Source of the DNA: Stropharia rugosoannulata
Taxonomy: Eukaryota > Basidiomycota > Agaricomycetes > Agaricales > Strophariaceae
NCBI GenBank assembly: GCA_028532985.1
Contig: JANCIK010000008.1
Location: 558,001 to 622,000, forward strand
Length of the DNA stretch: 64,000 bases
Direction of reading: 5' to 3'
Shown: positions 11,561 to 22,945 of the stretch, in pieces
Numbering within the stretch: position 1 is the stretch's first letter
Layout of the letters: each line of letters opens with the position of its first letter
The notes under the pieces: model-generated
What the model was told of the DNA's origin: nothing
The model's input: only the letters and a program-made list of their open reading frames with translations
The model's database searches: none
Program-made: the position numbers and the translations under genes

Positions 11561-12423
11561 CTACAGGGTGAGATTGTACTCGTACTCCCCGCTGGTGCTT
11601 TGTGATATCCACAAAACGATAGCAGACAGCATGAGGGTGACGCTTTGCGAAACATTGGCATAGCCATAATATATAAATTGTTCCGCATATCCGTTTAGGA
11701 TATACTTCAGAACGAGCACAGTCTGTGAAAAATCAGCTCTATTCAATGTTGTCACCGCAGTGGGACTCACCACACTACCAGCCAAACCACCAGCCATAAG
11801 TGCAAATCCAATGAATAAGAACAGGCGCGCCCTCCAAACAGCTCTTGAGTCTCCAAATCCTTCGTCCCCTCGAACACGGTCTTTATCGATGAGGTTGATG
11901 ACCAGATATCCTAGCAAGGAGCAGATTCCAGGAATCCAGTCGACAAATGTGACGTGTACCGGGGGCCCAGCGTCTGGTGGAGCACCATAGGGCGCTTTAG
12001 CATGTGCAGAGAGCACAACGGCGTCGAGGAAAGCCCAGTTTGCTATGGCAAACTGTAAACTGGTCAGCGGAACGTACAAACAGAATACAGAAGTCGTTTC
12101 ACCAGAGCACCAGCCAAGTAGACTCCTACTGTCCGCTTGTGTTTTCCCAACGTGAAATCAGGGAAAGGGTTAATACAAACCCTCCTGGGGTCATAGTTGG
12201 CTCGCGGCAAGGCCATTTCAGAATCTGCTGGGAGGGGTGGTGATGGGGCAGGTGGGAGTTCGTCGGGCTGCGCAGCGTCGGGTGGAGAGGCCCAACCGTG
12301 GGAATCTATTTCCTCAGCGGCGTCGCTTTGTGTGTCCACTTGCACTTTGATCTGCAAAGGCACCCAGGTGCTTCGTAATAGCGCCTCTGCTTCTTCTTCG
12401 TGAAATAGAGACAGCATAGACAC
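11561..12423 (-). CDS. VPS68: VPS68/TMEM50 (UPF0220) family membrane protein
   Basis: A four-transmembrane protein. Yeast Vps68 works with the Vps55 complex in late-endosome-to-vacuole traffic. Family marks seen in order: FTLGKHKRTVGVYLAGALFAIANWAF (residues split over two exons), HVTFVDWIPGICSLLGYLVIN, ARLFLFIGFALMAGGLAGS, and the ending SGEYEYNLTL, which is very typical. Introns are 12102-12053 (50 bp, joining AGAL to FAIANW) and 11770-11723 (48 bp, in frame, so an unspliced ORF reads through it). The ORF opens at 12423 with a Pro/Asp-rich extension of about 69 residues. The Met at 12216 would give the usual family length and may be the true start. It lies between terpene synthases A and B but is a housekeeping gene. 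Confidence 0.9.
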
Positions 12424-12848
12424 TGATAGCGGGTGATGGAGTATGTGTTAGTTTTCATACTTCTTGTGGCACGTCTGAATGTTCTCACTACAGCCCAACA
12501 GGCTGTCAATCACTAAGCCACCGCTCGGCCATTGGCCTCCATTTGGAGTAAGTAATTGATGTCAAAGCAAACACTGGCCTGAAAAAGCTTGAGGCTCGAT
12601 GGACAATGTTTACATGATAATGTCTTTCATTATGATTGTCTTTGATGTACTACATTGGAGTGGCAGATAGTATCATCACAGCTCCGCGTGGTGAATCTAT
12701 GCAATTCAGTATCACAAGCGCATGCAGTGGCACAGGGGGCCGCAGCTGAGCCATTGTGGTGGAGGGTTTATAAAGAGTCAACAGCCATGGCATGGTGGTA
12801 CGCAAACCTAAAATCGTACCTATACCTTGAACTTGATCAATTCTCCAG

Positions 12849-13904
12849 ATGAAATACGCCTACGACGCCCTTCAGCATTTCCCCCCTTTACTTGTGCCAC
12901 ACCAACCCTTCCCAAGACTGCGGCGGTCAGTTTCCGTGCCAGACATTCTTCAATACGCCCCGGAGAAGTTCAAAAATGATACGCGTCATGACGATCTCGA
13001 AAATCCAGGACATAGTCAATACTCAAAAAGAAAGAAAGCTGTAGCACGTGAAGAGCGTATCGCAATCAACAGAAAGATAGCATGGGACAAGCTTACCATG
13101 AATGAAAATCTTCCTCTCCACAAGAGAGACCTACTTCTATTACCTCCTGTTGAACCCACAGCTGCACGTATTTTCCCACCTACCACCCACTGCGTTGCTA
13201 AGTCAAATTTAGATTGGATCCTACGTTGTAACTAGAGTAATAGATTCTCACGGCGCTCCAGTGTGGTTAGTTGGAACATATCTTGGTGAAGTATGTCACC
13301 CTAACATACAGGTTAGTCTAACACTCATATATGTGCCACTTGGAGGGCTAACTCGATTTTTTGCGGACTTGTACAGGGGAAATACTATATAGAACACTTA
13401 GAAGGTCCGGAGCATGGCATACACAGCTATTGGCAAGAAGACGTGGCTCTAATACCCTCAGATGATACACCCGAAATAGCTCCTCACGATACAATGCGTA
13501 TACAACTGCTACAGAGGAAGTGTCGCACGCCAAAGGCTAATGTAGGAAGCTTGCTAACACTGTTCACCTGTCGCTCGAGTGCTGACTTTTTCCCCTGTTC
13601 TAGACTTTCATTTTCGCGTCGTTTCATACACAGATTATGTCGTGCAGCATTGGAGACGTTATTACGCGCCGGGAATGGTACCCAGTCATGTATCTTCATG
13701 TACGAACCTGATTTTCCCGATATAGCACTCGACGCTAATTTCTCTTTGAACCTACATCAGCCATCGCCTCACCTGAACAAGCACACGGTGCTTGTTCTTG
13801 CCGGTGTGTACAAAGGCCAGCGGCACTTGGTTTCACTTCACGACGCGAAACCCTACCTATACGGAATGTCGGGCTTGAAGTACCGATATGATCCTTGGCG
13901 TTAA
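12849..13904 (+). CDS. Hypothetical protein, spliced model uncertain
   Basis: I do not recognise this protein. A TATAAA at 12769-12774 lies 80 bp upstream of the ATG at 12849; the region 12424-12768 before it is otherwise empty. The first exon is basic and charged, with PRLRRSVSVPDI and KRKKAVAREERIA. After an intron near 13150-13205, the reading frame continues through SHGAPVWLVGTYLG. Across a good intron (13312 to about 13376) it continues into GKYYIEHLEGPEHGIHSYWQ, up to a third intron near 13543-13604. The final stretch ends LVSLHDAKPYLYGMSGLKYR. The consistent frame across a clean GT-AG intron argues for a real gene. The segment around HGAPVWLVGTYLG looks like a small beta-barrel (SH3 or KOW-like), but this is only an impression. 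Exact exons are not settled. Confidence 0.4.
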
Positions 13905-14043
13905 CCTCCTAAAAATGCTATCTTACAATATCAATAATAAATTCGAGCATCACATCGATGTGCAATTTGTAATCATTCAAAATGTCTAGTACAGCAACTA
14001 TTTAACTGATAGTCACTGCGATGAGTAAGGTGACTCGTTTAAT

Positions 14044-15207
14044 TCAGATATCTTGAATAATTTCTTCAAGCCGATACCGGTTGTATGATGCATGGAACGA
14101 CATATACCCAGACTTAAATGTAGTCCAGTTCATTAGGGCCTCTGTTTCCCCATCCAGTATCTTGCAGACACGTTCTTCAGCTTGCGCGACCTGGAGGGCC
14201 AGCATCTCAAGCGCTTTTAACTTCGGTAATGCTTCGCAGCGTGAGAGGACTGAGATGTAGTTTGCTGTTTCTCCTGCAATTTCTTCTTTGTAGAACGACA
14301 TCACATCACTGCGGTGTACATCAGAATGAATACAAGGTGTCAATATGAAGAGACTGATGCAACTGACTTGGCATGACCCAGGAAGAACCCAGCCTCCGGA
14401 AGGCACTACATGGAGTAGGGCTATTAGTCAAACTCTAAGTCCGGAAGTCAGAAAATTTACCTGAATGTAGCTCTCCAAGGGTACGCTGCGGGGGAATATC
14501 ATTACAGTATAAGCTTCATTGGCACCAGACATTTGCCGCGTGAAGTGAGGATATCCGGCAGCAAAAACTGACGCCTGTTGTCCAATAACTTAAGAAAGTC
14601 ATAAAAACTTGGGTAAATAATGCTCTAACCTCCATGTCTTTAGTTTGGTACTCCAATGTGCATGCAGTGATCAGGTTAAGTGCTCCTGTCATTACTATAC
14701 CGGCCGCCACAGGTTCGAAGTGGTCTGGAATCTCTTTCAAAAAATGTGCTAGCCCGTCAAGAACAGGTTCCGCTTGTGTTTTCCCGCGAACAAATCGTTC
14801 AAGGAATAGTCGGGCGCCGTCTTTGTCGTCTTCATAGACGCTGTCGACATATATCAAGAAGGACGTGTAGAATGCCACAAACAAACGATCTTCTTCATCT
14901 TCAAGATGGCCATAACCAACTGATCCCATAATAACCCCAGCAGGAATATAAGGAAGGAGCGATGGTAAACCAGGGTCGGTCCCTATAGGATAACCTTTCT
15001 GTAGTGCTCTGTTGCAGCACAACTCATGGAACTTGTGATCGTAAGGCGTAACGACATATGGGATATTCAGCTTTCTGTAGAGCAATTGAACCGTCTCTCG
15101 AAAGGTGTCTTTTACGTTTGAGTCGATCTAAACATGGATGAGAAACATCAGCTGAGTCTTTGATTGTTCTCATGCCTCACCTGAGTCTGCTGTGAAAAGG
15201 AAGCCAT
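14044..15207 (-). CDS. TRI5-like sesquiterpene synthase B
   Basis: A paralogue of synthase A with the same exon plan: 15207-15181, 15127-14630 (498 nt), 14574-14461 (114 nt), 14405-14368 (38 nt) and 14308-14044, giving 313 residues. The NSE-type motif NDVMSFYKE is complete, with Asn again split by the last intron. Two sites differ from the other copies. The Asp-rich motif is YVDSVYEDD, with Ser where the other copies have the second Asp. The C-terminal motif is SYNRYRL, with Asn in place of Asp. It also has RFVRGKTQ instead of RGEKQ. The reading frame is intact, so it is probably expressed, perhaps with altered metal coordination or product. It is expected to be cytosolic, as there is no signal peptide. 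Confidence 0.88.
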
Positions 15208-16278
15208 GATGTGTGACGTTCAAGGAAAATGAGGTGGGGTTGCCTTTGACTTAGGACTCTGTGCCAACGTATTTAAGGTCTTCCTCGATTTAAAAAAGTG
15301 AAGCCACACACAACGCCGGTGAGCCGTGCCTGCAAGTCGGGCTGTCAGATTATTATGGTCTCACATCGGAAATGAAAAGTTGCGATAAGACTGCTGGTTG
15401 ACCGTGGTCCACCCGAGTCGTAACCGAATCCTCAAAGCACTTATCATAAATATTTAAGCTTTGTCGTTTGGTCGATTAACGATAAATGTATCCTTGGGCC
15501 AGTTGCTAGATTATCTACCTTCTGAGAGTCTTAGTATGTACTAAACGATAAGTACAATTATGGAAGCACAAAGTTCAATGTGGGCCTGTGAGTGGGCCTC
15601 AGCATGTGACAGTCAGTATATATCCAAGTGATGCGATTGGTCCTACCACCTTCGATGTAACGGCGCATGTTGTGGTGAAATAGCGCACCCTTCGCCTAGT
15701 CAGCATCCGGTATTAGTAGGCCCGACGATACCTTGAAATAGTATGTTTATCATTATACACAGCGAAGTACCGCATAGCTGGCAGGTCTCCGTCTACGTCG
15801 GCGGGCGTTAACCGCATACTTTTGTAAATCTTCCATGTTATTTAAGGAATTACAGGATGTATGGAAAGAATTTGTTACGTTATCCGCTAAAATGATCCCC
15901 CGTAAGAGAAACCCCCGTTCTCCCTTTGCCTACTGAACGATCTCTCAAGTAAATCGTTGGTTTTCTATAAATAGATAGCTATGTACTCTAGTGGTCCGCA
16001 CGATTTTATTGCGGACGGAGACTTCCGGTCCCTGGTGTGCCTAGTCCCATTGACCCAACAATCGCGGGATGCGCTCTCAAGTGCTCAACTTCAATCTTAA
16101 TTTTCACAACACACAGGTAAAGTACAAGTCTTCATTTTCGTTTATGTATTGACACTAGCTATTATTAATATAGAATATGAGAGCACTAACAAGAATACAT
16201 CCGAGACACCTTGATAATAATACTAAGCTAAGTTACAGTACCGTATTGATTGTACATCCACGTCGTATTTGAGCGCCT
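15208..16278. other. Intergenic region between synthases B and C
   Basis: AT-rich sequence with no ORF of interest. It must contain the promoter of synthase B (minus strand) and the 3' end of synthase C. No repeat is obvious. Confidence 0.4.
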
Positions 16279-17479
16279 TCAGTTCCTTATACGTCCATTT
16301 CCTAGCCCGCAGCCCATAATCTCGGCAAGTCGGTATCGATCTAATGATGCATGAAAATCGACGTATCCGGATTTGAAACTGTTCCATGCACTTAGAGCGT
16401 CAGGACTATTCTTGAGAATCTGGATAACTTGTGCGTCCAGACGACTAACGTCGTTCGCAGTTCTTTGCAGTGCAGCTCTCTTTGGAATACTTGTGCACCG
16501 GGCCAGCACTGAAATGTAGTTGGTTGTTTCTCCTCGCATCTCTTCCTTGTAGAACGAGAGTGCGTCGCTAAAGAGATCAATCAGTGACCAGGAATGACAA
16601 GGTGCATAATAAATATCTTACTTTGCATAAGCAACGTATCCAGAGGCTTCAGGTATACACTAAACATAGGTGCCGGTGAGTAATGAAATTTGCAGGCTTG
16701 ACTGGAAGCAACGTACTTGGATATAGTCCATCATAGGTATATCTCGCGGAAATGCCATCAAGGCATACGCTTCCGCTGCTGCCGACATTTGCCGAGAAAA
16801 TGCAGGGTAGAGTTGAGCACTCAGGGAAGGCTAATAAAACACGTTATGACCACGTTCTCATAAATATGACTAATATTATTTATTTTAGAACTACTAACTT
16901 ACTTTCATAGAGCGTGTCATATATTCCAACCCTGCAGCATTCACGAGGTTGAGCCCACTTGTCAGGACGAGATTTGCGACTACAGGTTCAAAATGATTGG
17001 GTGTATCTTGGAGGTACTTAGCCATGCTGTCCAGTATAGGCTGAGGCTGCTTCTCTCCACGTATGAAGCGACCTATAAAGACTTGCACCGCGTCGTTGTC
17101 TCTCTCGTATAGGTCATCAACCGCCAGAAAGAAAGCCGTGAAAAAGACAATATACACGCGTGTCGCCTCATCTTCTAGGTGCGCATATGCCGTCATTGCC
17201 ATGGCCACGCCGCCAGGTATGAATGGACGTAAAGAGATCTCGGAAGGATCAGCACTCATAGGATACCCCTCCTCGAAGGCTCTCTTGACGCAAATATCGT
17301 GCAGTCTTTGCTCGTAGGATGTCACGCTGTACGGAACACCCATTTTGAGCAACATCGTCTGAACGATTCTGCATATGTCTACGCGAGAGACTGATGACTG
17401 TAGAAGACCGTCAGAGGTAGAGACAATGTTTGAAGCGGGGTGTACTCACGTATTTCTGGCTGGTGATAGTAGTAGCCAT
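16279..17479 (-). CDS. TRI5-like sesquiterpene synthase C
   Basis: A paralogue of A and B. Exons are about 17479-17446, 17378-16903 (476 nt), 16830-16717 (114 nt), 16659-16622 (38 nt) and 16567-16279, about 316 residues. The first donor is ambiguous: the cut must fall 34 nt after the ATG to keep frame with the acceptor chosen. Motifs: AVDDLYERDN (Asp-rich), RFIRGEKQ, NDALSFYKE (NSE type, Asn split as AA|C) and SLDRYRL near the C-terminus. All expected catalytic positions are present. The C-terminus runs about 12 residues past the DRYRL block. It is nearest in sequence to the plus-strand copy at 56451-57621 (shared DDxYERDN and SLDRYRL). Confidence 0.87.
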
Positions 17480-18842
17480 GGTGCGTGGCGGTTGAGGGAG
17501 AATCTGTTTACGATGGTTCGAACTTGTAAGAAACGACTTTCGTATTTAACATGTACCATGTCGCTGCTGTTACTCAGAATGCCTGAAGAGGATAGTCTGT
17601 TCACGAGTCCTCACTTAGGTTTTATCCGGCATGCCTTCCAAAAAGACCCAATAACTAGCGCAACGCGTGTCCTTAGCCTCAAAGATGCATGTCCTTCGTA
17701 TTTAATCACATCACCTTACCGACGCCTCTTTTGTTTAAAAATAGCTCGCTATCAACATGTATGCAGCACATTTGCACATAAACGCCACTTTAAAGACCGG
17801 GAGCGCCTATAACGGTAGGCATGTATTGAAATATTGCTAGTTTATGAAAGTCTACCCCAAAGATGACCGTCTCTCTGTAAGTTGCGAGATCAAGGCTGAG
17901 AAGCCGCTTCTCTCACAGGTTTAGTGTGTCGCTTCTCGGGACTGACGTGAGCGCCCAGCCGTAACATGTGGCCAAGCTACTCCCGGAGTTACAAGCGTTC
18001 ACAAGCCCACTAATGCAAAGCTGGTAAGTAGAGTAATCTTATCTTCATCTCCAGAAGGAAACATATTCTACAGTCCTACACGGTGACCACAACTGCCCCA
18101 GTTTGCTTTTGTTTACATGTAGACAGACGTATATAGATATGCACTAGAGTTTTTGTCAAACATTAAATTGTATGTTCCACATGCGGAAACATACAGGTTA
18201 ATAGTAGACACGCCCTGGCACGCCTTTCCTACCTTGGCAGCTCCTTAATCAGCTTTCTGACTCTTCAAGGCCCCTGAACGACCACGTGTATACCATGTGC
18301 TGTCACGGAAATGAAGCCCAATAGCTATCAGCTCTCAAAAGAATATTCTAGCGCTGATTCAGGCCGATTCACGTTATTTACGTACAATCGCTTGGTATTA
18401 TGTAAATACAGTCCAGGCCATATCTACTAGTACTACTACTAGTAACTCCATGGTCGTCGCAGACTAAATTCAAAGGTGTAAGATATATCCATTTAATAAT
18501 GTTTGTATTATGTATACCGATGGGGTACCGCGTTACTCCTGCCTTTTGAGACGTGATGGTACAAGTTACTACATGCGGCACACAAATATTGTGTGGCACT
18601 GATCCAGTGGCACGGCGATTTCATCTTATCAACTTTATTTCACCGCCCATTCAAACTATACCGTACACAATTTGGTATGGACATATACTTAATACTACTC
18701 TTACAACACATCGTGCAGCCTGCCACCTGGCGATGTGCGAGCACATAGAAACGTTTTGTATAATGGTTTGCGCGGAGATAAGGCTTCTCCACAGCTCCAA
18801 TCTACAACTGCTTAGTTCATCTTCCGTGATTTCATATAATTG
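17480..18842. other. No gene seen between synthase C and pseudogene
   Basis: 1.36 kb of moderately AT-rich DNA. ORFs are short and without motifs. An array of CTAGTA-like triplets lies near 18421-18445. It contains the upstream region of synthase C. Confidence 0.4.
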
Positions 18843-19880
18843 ATATCTATCCAGTGGTGTATGTAAGTGAATGAATCCGCTGTTGAAGTTATTCCATGTA
18901 TCTAATCCGGCCAGATTTCTTTTGAGAATTTTCAGACTTGCGCATCCACACGGACGACCGTGACTTCGCTTAAGACTTACTGAAATGCAGCCATTCTCGG
19001 AGCACCGTTGAGCCGAGCCAACTCTGTGGTTTCCCCCCTGACCTCTTCTTTGTAAAATGAAAGTGCTTCACTACCAGGGAATTGCGAGGGTTATATGAAA
19101 TTCACCGGATGTAGGAAGTCAAGCTTACTTCGCATAGGCTAGAGATGCAGCAGCTTCGGGTATACACATGAACACCGTTACATAGGGTCTGGTAAAATTG
19201 TCTGATCTATATGTAGCTCTATAGAGGCATGTCACTCGGAAAGAGGAACAACGCTCACGTTTCGGCTGCTCCTGACATTTGCCGGGAAATGCTGGGTAGT
19301 GTAGCGCTTCAAGCGACGACTAAAAAGATTCAGCATGTCGTCGAAGTATATCCAATCTATGCCATGCATCAGCTCACCACCGTTTCTCGGGTCTTGATCC
19401 CAGAATTGATACGGACGCGTTGATGAGATTAATCCCGCTTGAGAGGATAATGCTTGCTGTCACCGGTGCGAAGCAATGGTCTGAGGTCTCTATCAGGTAC
19501 TTCGCCATGTTTGTTCCAGAATCGTTGTGGCTGTTTCTCCCCATGAATAAAACGCAACACAAATAAAGCGAGCCACAAACATGCCCGGTCACGACACTTT
19601 ATCATACTACTAAGCGTCGTACGCATAGAGAAAAAAGTCGTGTAGAAGGCGATGTACATCCGTGTTGCATCGTTCGACCGTGATATGCGTATTTGCGGGC
19701 AATGTCATTATAACACCACCTGCTGAGAAGTACGGAGCACCTGTGTTCGAAAGCATGTCCTCAACAGAATGCTGTATAAAACCGATACGCAAGACGGCAA
19801 ACTTTAAGGAACCCGGCAGTCTTTCTATTTCTGTTCCACCACCATCATGCACTTTCAAGGTTCTGTCTGCTTGACTGGTG
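18843..19880 (-). pseudogene. Degenerate TRI5-like terpene synthase D
   Basis: Pieces of the family occur in family order on the minus strand but in different frames. About 19740-19500 holds a remnant of MYIAFYTTFF and the RFIHGEKQP block. About 19500-19410 holds SIILSSGINLINAS, equal to the TATLNLINAS region of synthase A. About 19070-18970 holds ALSFYKEEVRGETT followed by a shortened helix. About 18900-18845 holds a DTWNNFNSGF-like block with LDRYQL. The Asp-rich motif is lost and there are several frameshifts and deletions. No continuous protein can be read and I have not attempted to restore one. It lies in the cluster between intact copies C and E. The 350 bp from 19881 to 20230 hold nothing recognisable. 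Confidence 0.85.
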
Positions 19881-20230
19881 TCTCGCGAATTTTACGTGAG
19901 ATTGACTGTTCTTTCAGCATGAAACATGTTTTATCACTTACCCACTCCTTCGAAGTGACTTGCTAGTTGGAAGTATTTCATCAGGCCGTAGGAACACCAT
20001 GACCCATTGGCACCTGTATACATGCTCCTGCACCCAGGGTCCCAGTTTTGTGTTGTGCATCGCAGTGGGACATATTCATAACTGTAACACAGAAAATGTC
20101 ATAACAAGTGAATGACGGTACAAAATTATTTCCGCAGATATAAAAAAAACAGCAAAGATTCGCGTTGCTGAGCTCTGTATTAGTTAAGTATCGCAACGAA
20201 CGACAATGGAATTAGATTGCGAGCAGGATA

Positions 20231-21318
20231 CTACATTATTTCATCGAGACGATATCTATCAAAAGAAGTGTGAAAGTCAACATAGCCCACTTTAAACTGT
20301 TGCCATATATTATATGCAACAGGGTCTGCCTCCAAAATCTTGCACACTTGTTCGTTAGCTCTCACAGTTTCGTCGACAACATCTTGCAAAGCTTCCATTT
20401 TGGAAATGCCTCGTCTTCGCGCGTTGTTTGAAATATAGTTGACCGTCTCGCCTACCATCTCTTCCTTGTAAAAGGACAGTACATCGCTGTGGGGACCGGA
20501 TTAGCTCTTGAATCCTACTACCAAGGACTAGTAGGGCCCCAAGAACGCTTGACTTACTTTAAGAAGTCAATGTACATAACTGCTTCTGGCAAACACTTGA
20601 TGGACGTATATAAATCACTGATCCAATGAGTCAGGATATTGCTGTACTCACCTGTATGTAGCTTTGTACGGGTATGTGCTTTGGGAATGCCATAATTGCA
20701 TATACCGCGGATGATCCGGACATCTGGCGTGCAAAGGTCGGATAAAGCTGGGCATGCGGTGAAAACTAGAAAGTATGAGCTCACAGACACAAATTACAAT
20801 CAAGAAGCGGCAAATACCTTCATTTCTCGTGTTTGGTACTCCAATGTTGAGGCGGTCACAAAATTCAAAGCAGTTATGACTATGATGTTGGCTGCAATAG
20901 GTTCATAATGACTTTGGATCTCCTGAAGAACGCAAGCAAGTCCGTCTAGAACAGGATCTGCATGTTTCTCGCCCCGACTGAAGCGCTGAATAAATCCTGT
21001 GACGGCTTCAGAGCTCTTGTTGGCATACCTGTCATCTATAAAGGTTACAAATGACGTGTACAGTGCCACGAGAATTCGTTCATCGTCGCTTTCCAGATAC
21101 CCATAACCATTAGAGGCTATGTATACTCCAATGGTAATGAACGGTCGAATTGAAGGAGTAGATTCGTCTGTCGACATCGGATAGCCCTTTTCAATCGCTC
21201 GCTTGACACATAGGTCATGCAAGGCCTCATCATAATGGTTGCGAGAGTACGGTACGTCCAATCTTTGTAGCATTGTTTTGATTGAGTTGCGAATATCTGC
21301 GGTCGTAGTGTCTGACAT
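20231..21318 (-). CDS. TRI5-like sesquiterpene synthase E
   Basis: A paralogue with exons 21318-20818 (501 nt), 20765-20652 (114 nt), 20595-20558 (38 nt) and 20486-20231, giving 302 residues. Unlike A, B, C and F it seems to lack the separate tiny first exon; the ATG opens directly into the large exon (MSDTTTADIRN). NSE-type motif NDVLSFYKE is complete, with Asn split as AA|C, and the C-terminal motif is SFDRYRLDEI followed at once by Met and stop. The Asp-rich region reads FIDDRYANKS. It has the first two Asp, but the Glu/Asp that follow in the other copies (YE-x-D) are missing. The RGEKQ block is RFSRGEKH. The frame is intact, but the altered motif makes its activity uncertain. Confidence 0.87.
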
Positions 21319-22945
21319 AGTCTAATTTCTGGCAGAGTATTAACCATTTGTAAGCCGAAAACCATAAACCACAAACTAACCTTGGAGGAATACTCTGCGA
21401 ACGATTTGTTGCTGTACAAGATAATAAGCTGAGACTCGCAATATTGATGTTACTGTTGAACTCTGAATTTCAGCCAACGCTTTATAGAAAACGGCATGTT
21501 TCAGTTTACCCGAGTCCCACACGTTTTCCGTTTACTGTATTTCAAGAAGTAGCCAGAAGAAGTTTTGTCTCTAGCTGCTTGCGTCAGTACTAACCAGTTA
21601 GATAGTACTCTTGTTTCCGAAACCTGTTGTGCATTTGTGCCAGAAATAGAATGGCCCGCTGCTCGCGTATCATACGAAGTTTTCCCCATATGCGCAGCCA
21701 CGGTGAATTGTAATAAACCAAGACCGCTTTCAATAGTTTTGGGTATCATACAGAGAAGTTACAGGTTAAAATTACCTGCAAGTATAATTGAAAAATTGTG
21801 TCATAAATAAGGAAGACAGTCGATCGTACGTGAAGGCAAACCATGTGTCTGGTATGGAATATCATTGGATTATACATTTTGACCCTGTCTGAAATACTCA
21901 TAGTTCTTTGACTCCTCGTATATTCATCCGGTCCTCAGGGGCATCACAGATGTTTTGAGACAACAACATTAAAAGTTTGGGAGTTGGTATCGAACGAATC
22001 ATCGGGATGATCAATGACATAGATAAATCAATGTGACATTCACTGCTGCTGCTTTGCTAACTGATCGGCCTTATTAAAATAACGTCGTATTAAATAAATT
22101 TGGACCTATTCTTTCCACTCTTTTTCCTTCCAGGTAAAATATGTGCAGTGATTCCATACACAACATATGATGAGTAAGCTGATGCAATGTCCACCTTGGA
22201 AATGCCTTCTACACTCCAGTCACGTAACAGAAGAGTTGCATGAGCTGCTCGCAGTTCTGCACGGTTTGAACAAGGTTTGAAGTGGGTTTATGTCCGGGGA
22301 TTTTTTCCAGGGGTTGATTGACGATTATAATTATAGACAGTTGTCTCTTCCGATATAGAAAATATACACTCGGCGTTCAGTCACTAATAGTCAAGCTTCA
22401 AGGGGCTGGACTTGGCGTAGATCACTGGGCGCATGATCACTTGGACCCTCTTGGATCCACACAGCTCAACGCGTATCCGGGGTTATTGTCTCAAGTTTAT
22501 CAAATTTACAAGCCATCACATGCAAATCATAGTCCATGAAGGTCCACAATTTGATTCTGGACTCCTGTTTCCAGTAACATGACTTACCTTGAGGCCTTGA
22601 GCAATGAGGAGTTACCAGAGCAATATCTAATTACTTACGCAAATCAGTTCATGATTTACAGTGAAACACTTAATCATTTATTCTGTGCTCAAGCCTACCT
22701 GAACACAGGGCAGTTTGTGTTTCATCATATGAATTTCTAAACTTACGATTCTAACTTCCGTGCCTTCGGCGAAGGAAATCATGGGGTGCGTCGTTGCCGC
22801 ATTATTGCAGACGTAGACGTATCATCAACATCAGACATACACCAACACTACAGACACAAATTTTGTTTACATTACAATACAAGTGAAAGACAGGGGCTGC
22901 AGCCAAATTACAACCAGATACGTACCGACATACCATATTTGCTTT
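21319..22945. other. No gene seen; ends of synthase E and glycosidase
   Basis: 1.6 kb with only short ORFs. AT-rich blocks lie near 22060-22110 and 22620-22740. It probably holds the promoter of synthase E (right of 21318) and the 3' flank of the glycosidase gene. Confidence 0.4.

Noticed and set aside
8704..21318. Trichothecene biosynthetic cluster
   Set aside because: The synthases belong to the trichodiene-synthase-like family, but no P450, acetyltransferase, transporter or TRI6/TRI10-type regulator lies near. The neighbours are housekeeping or unknown genes.
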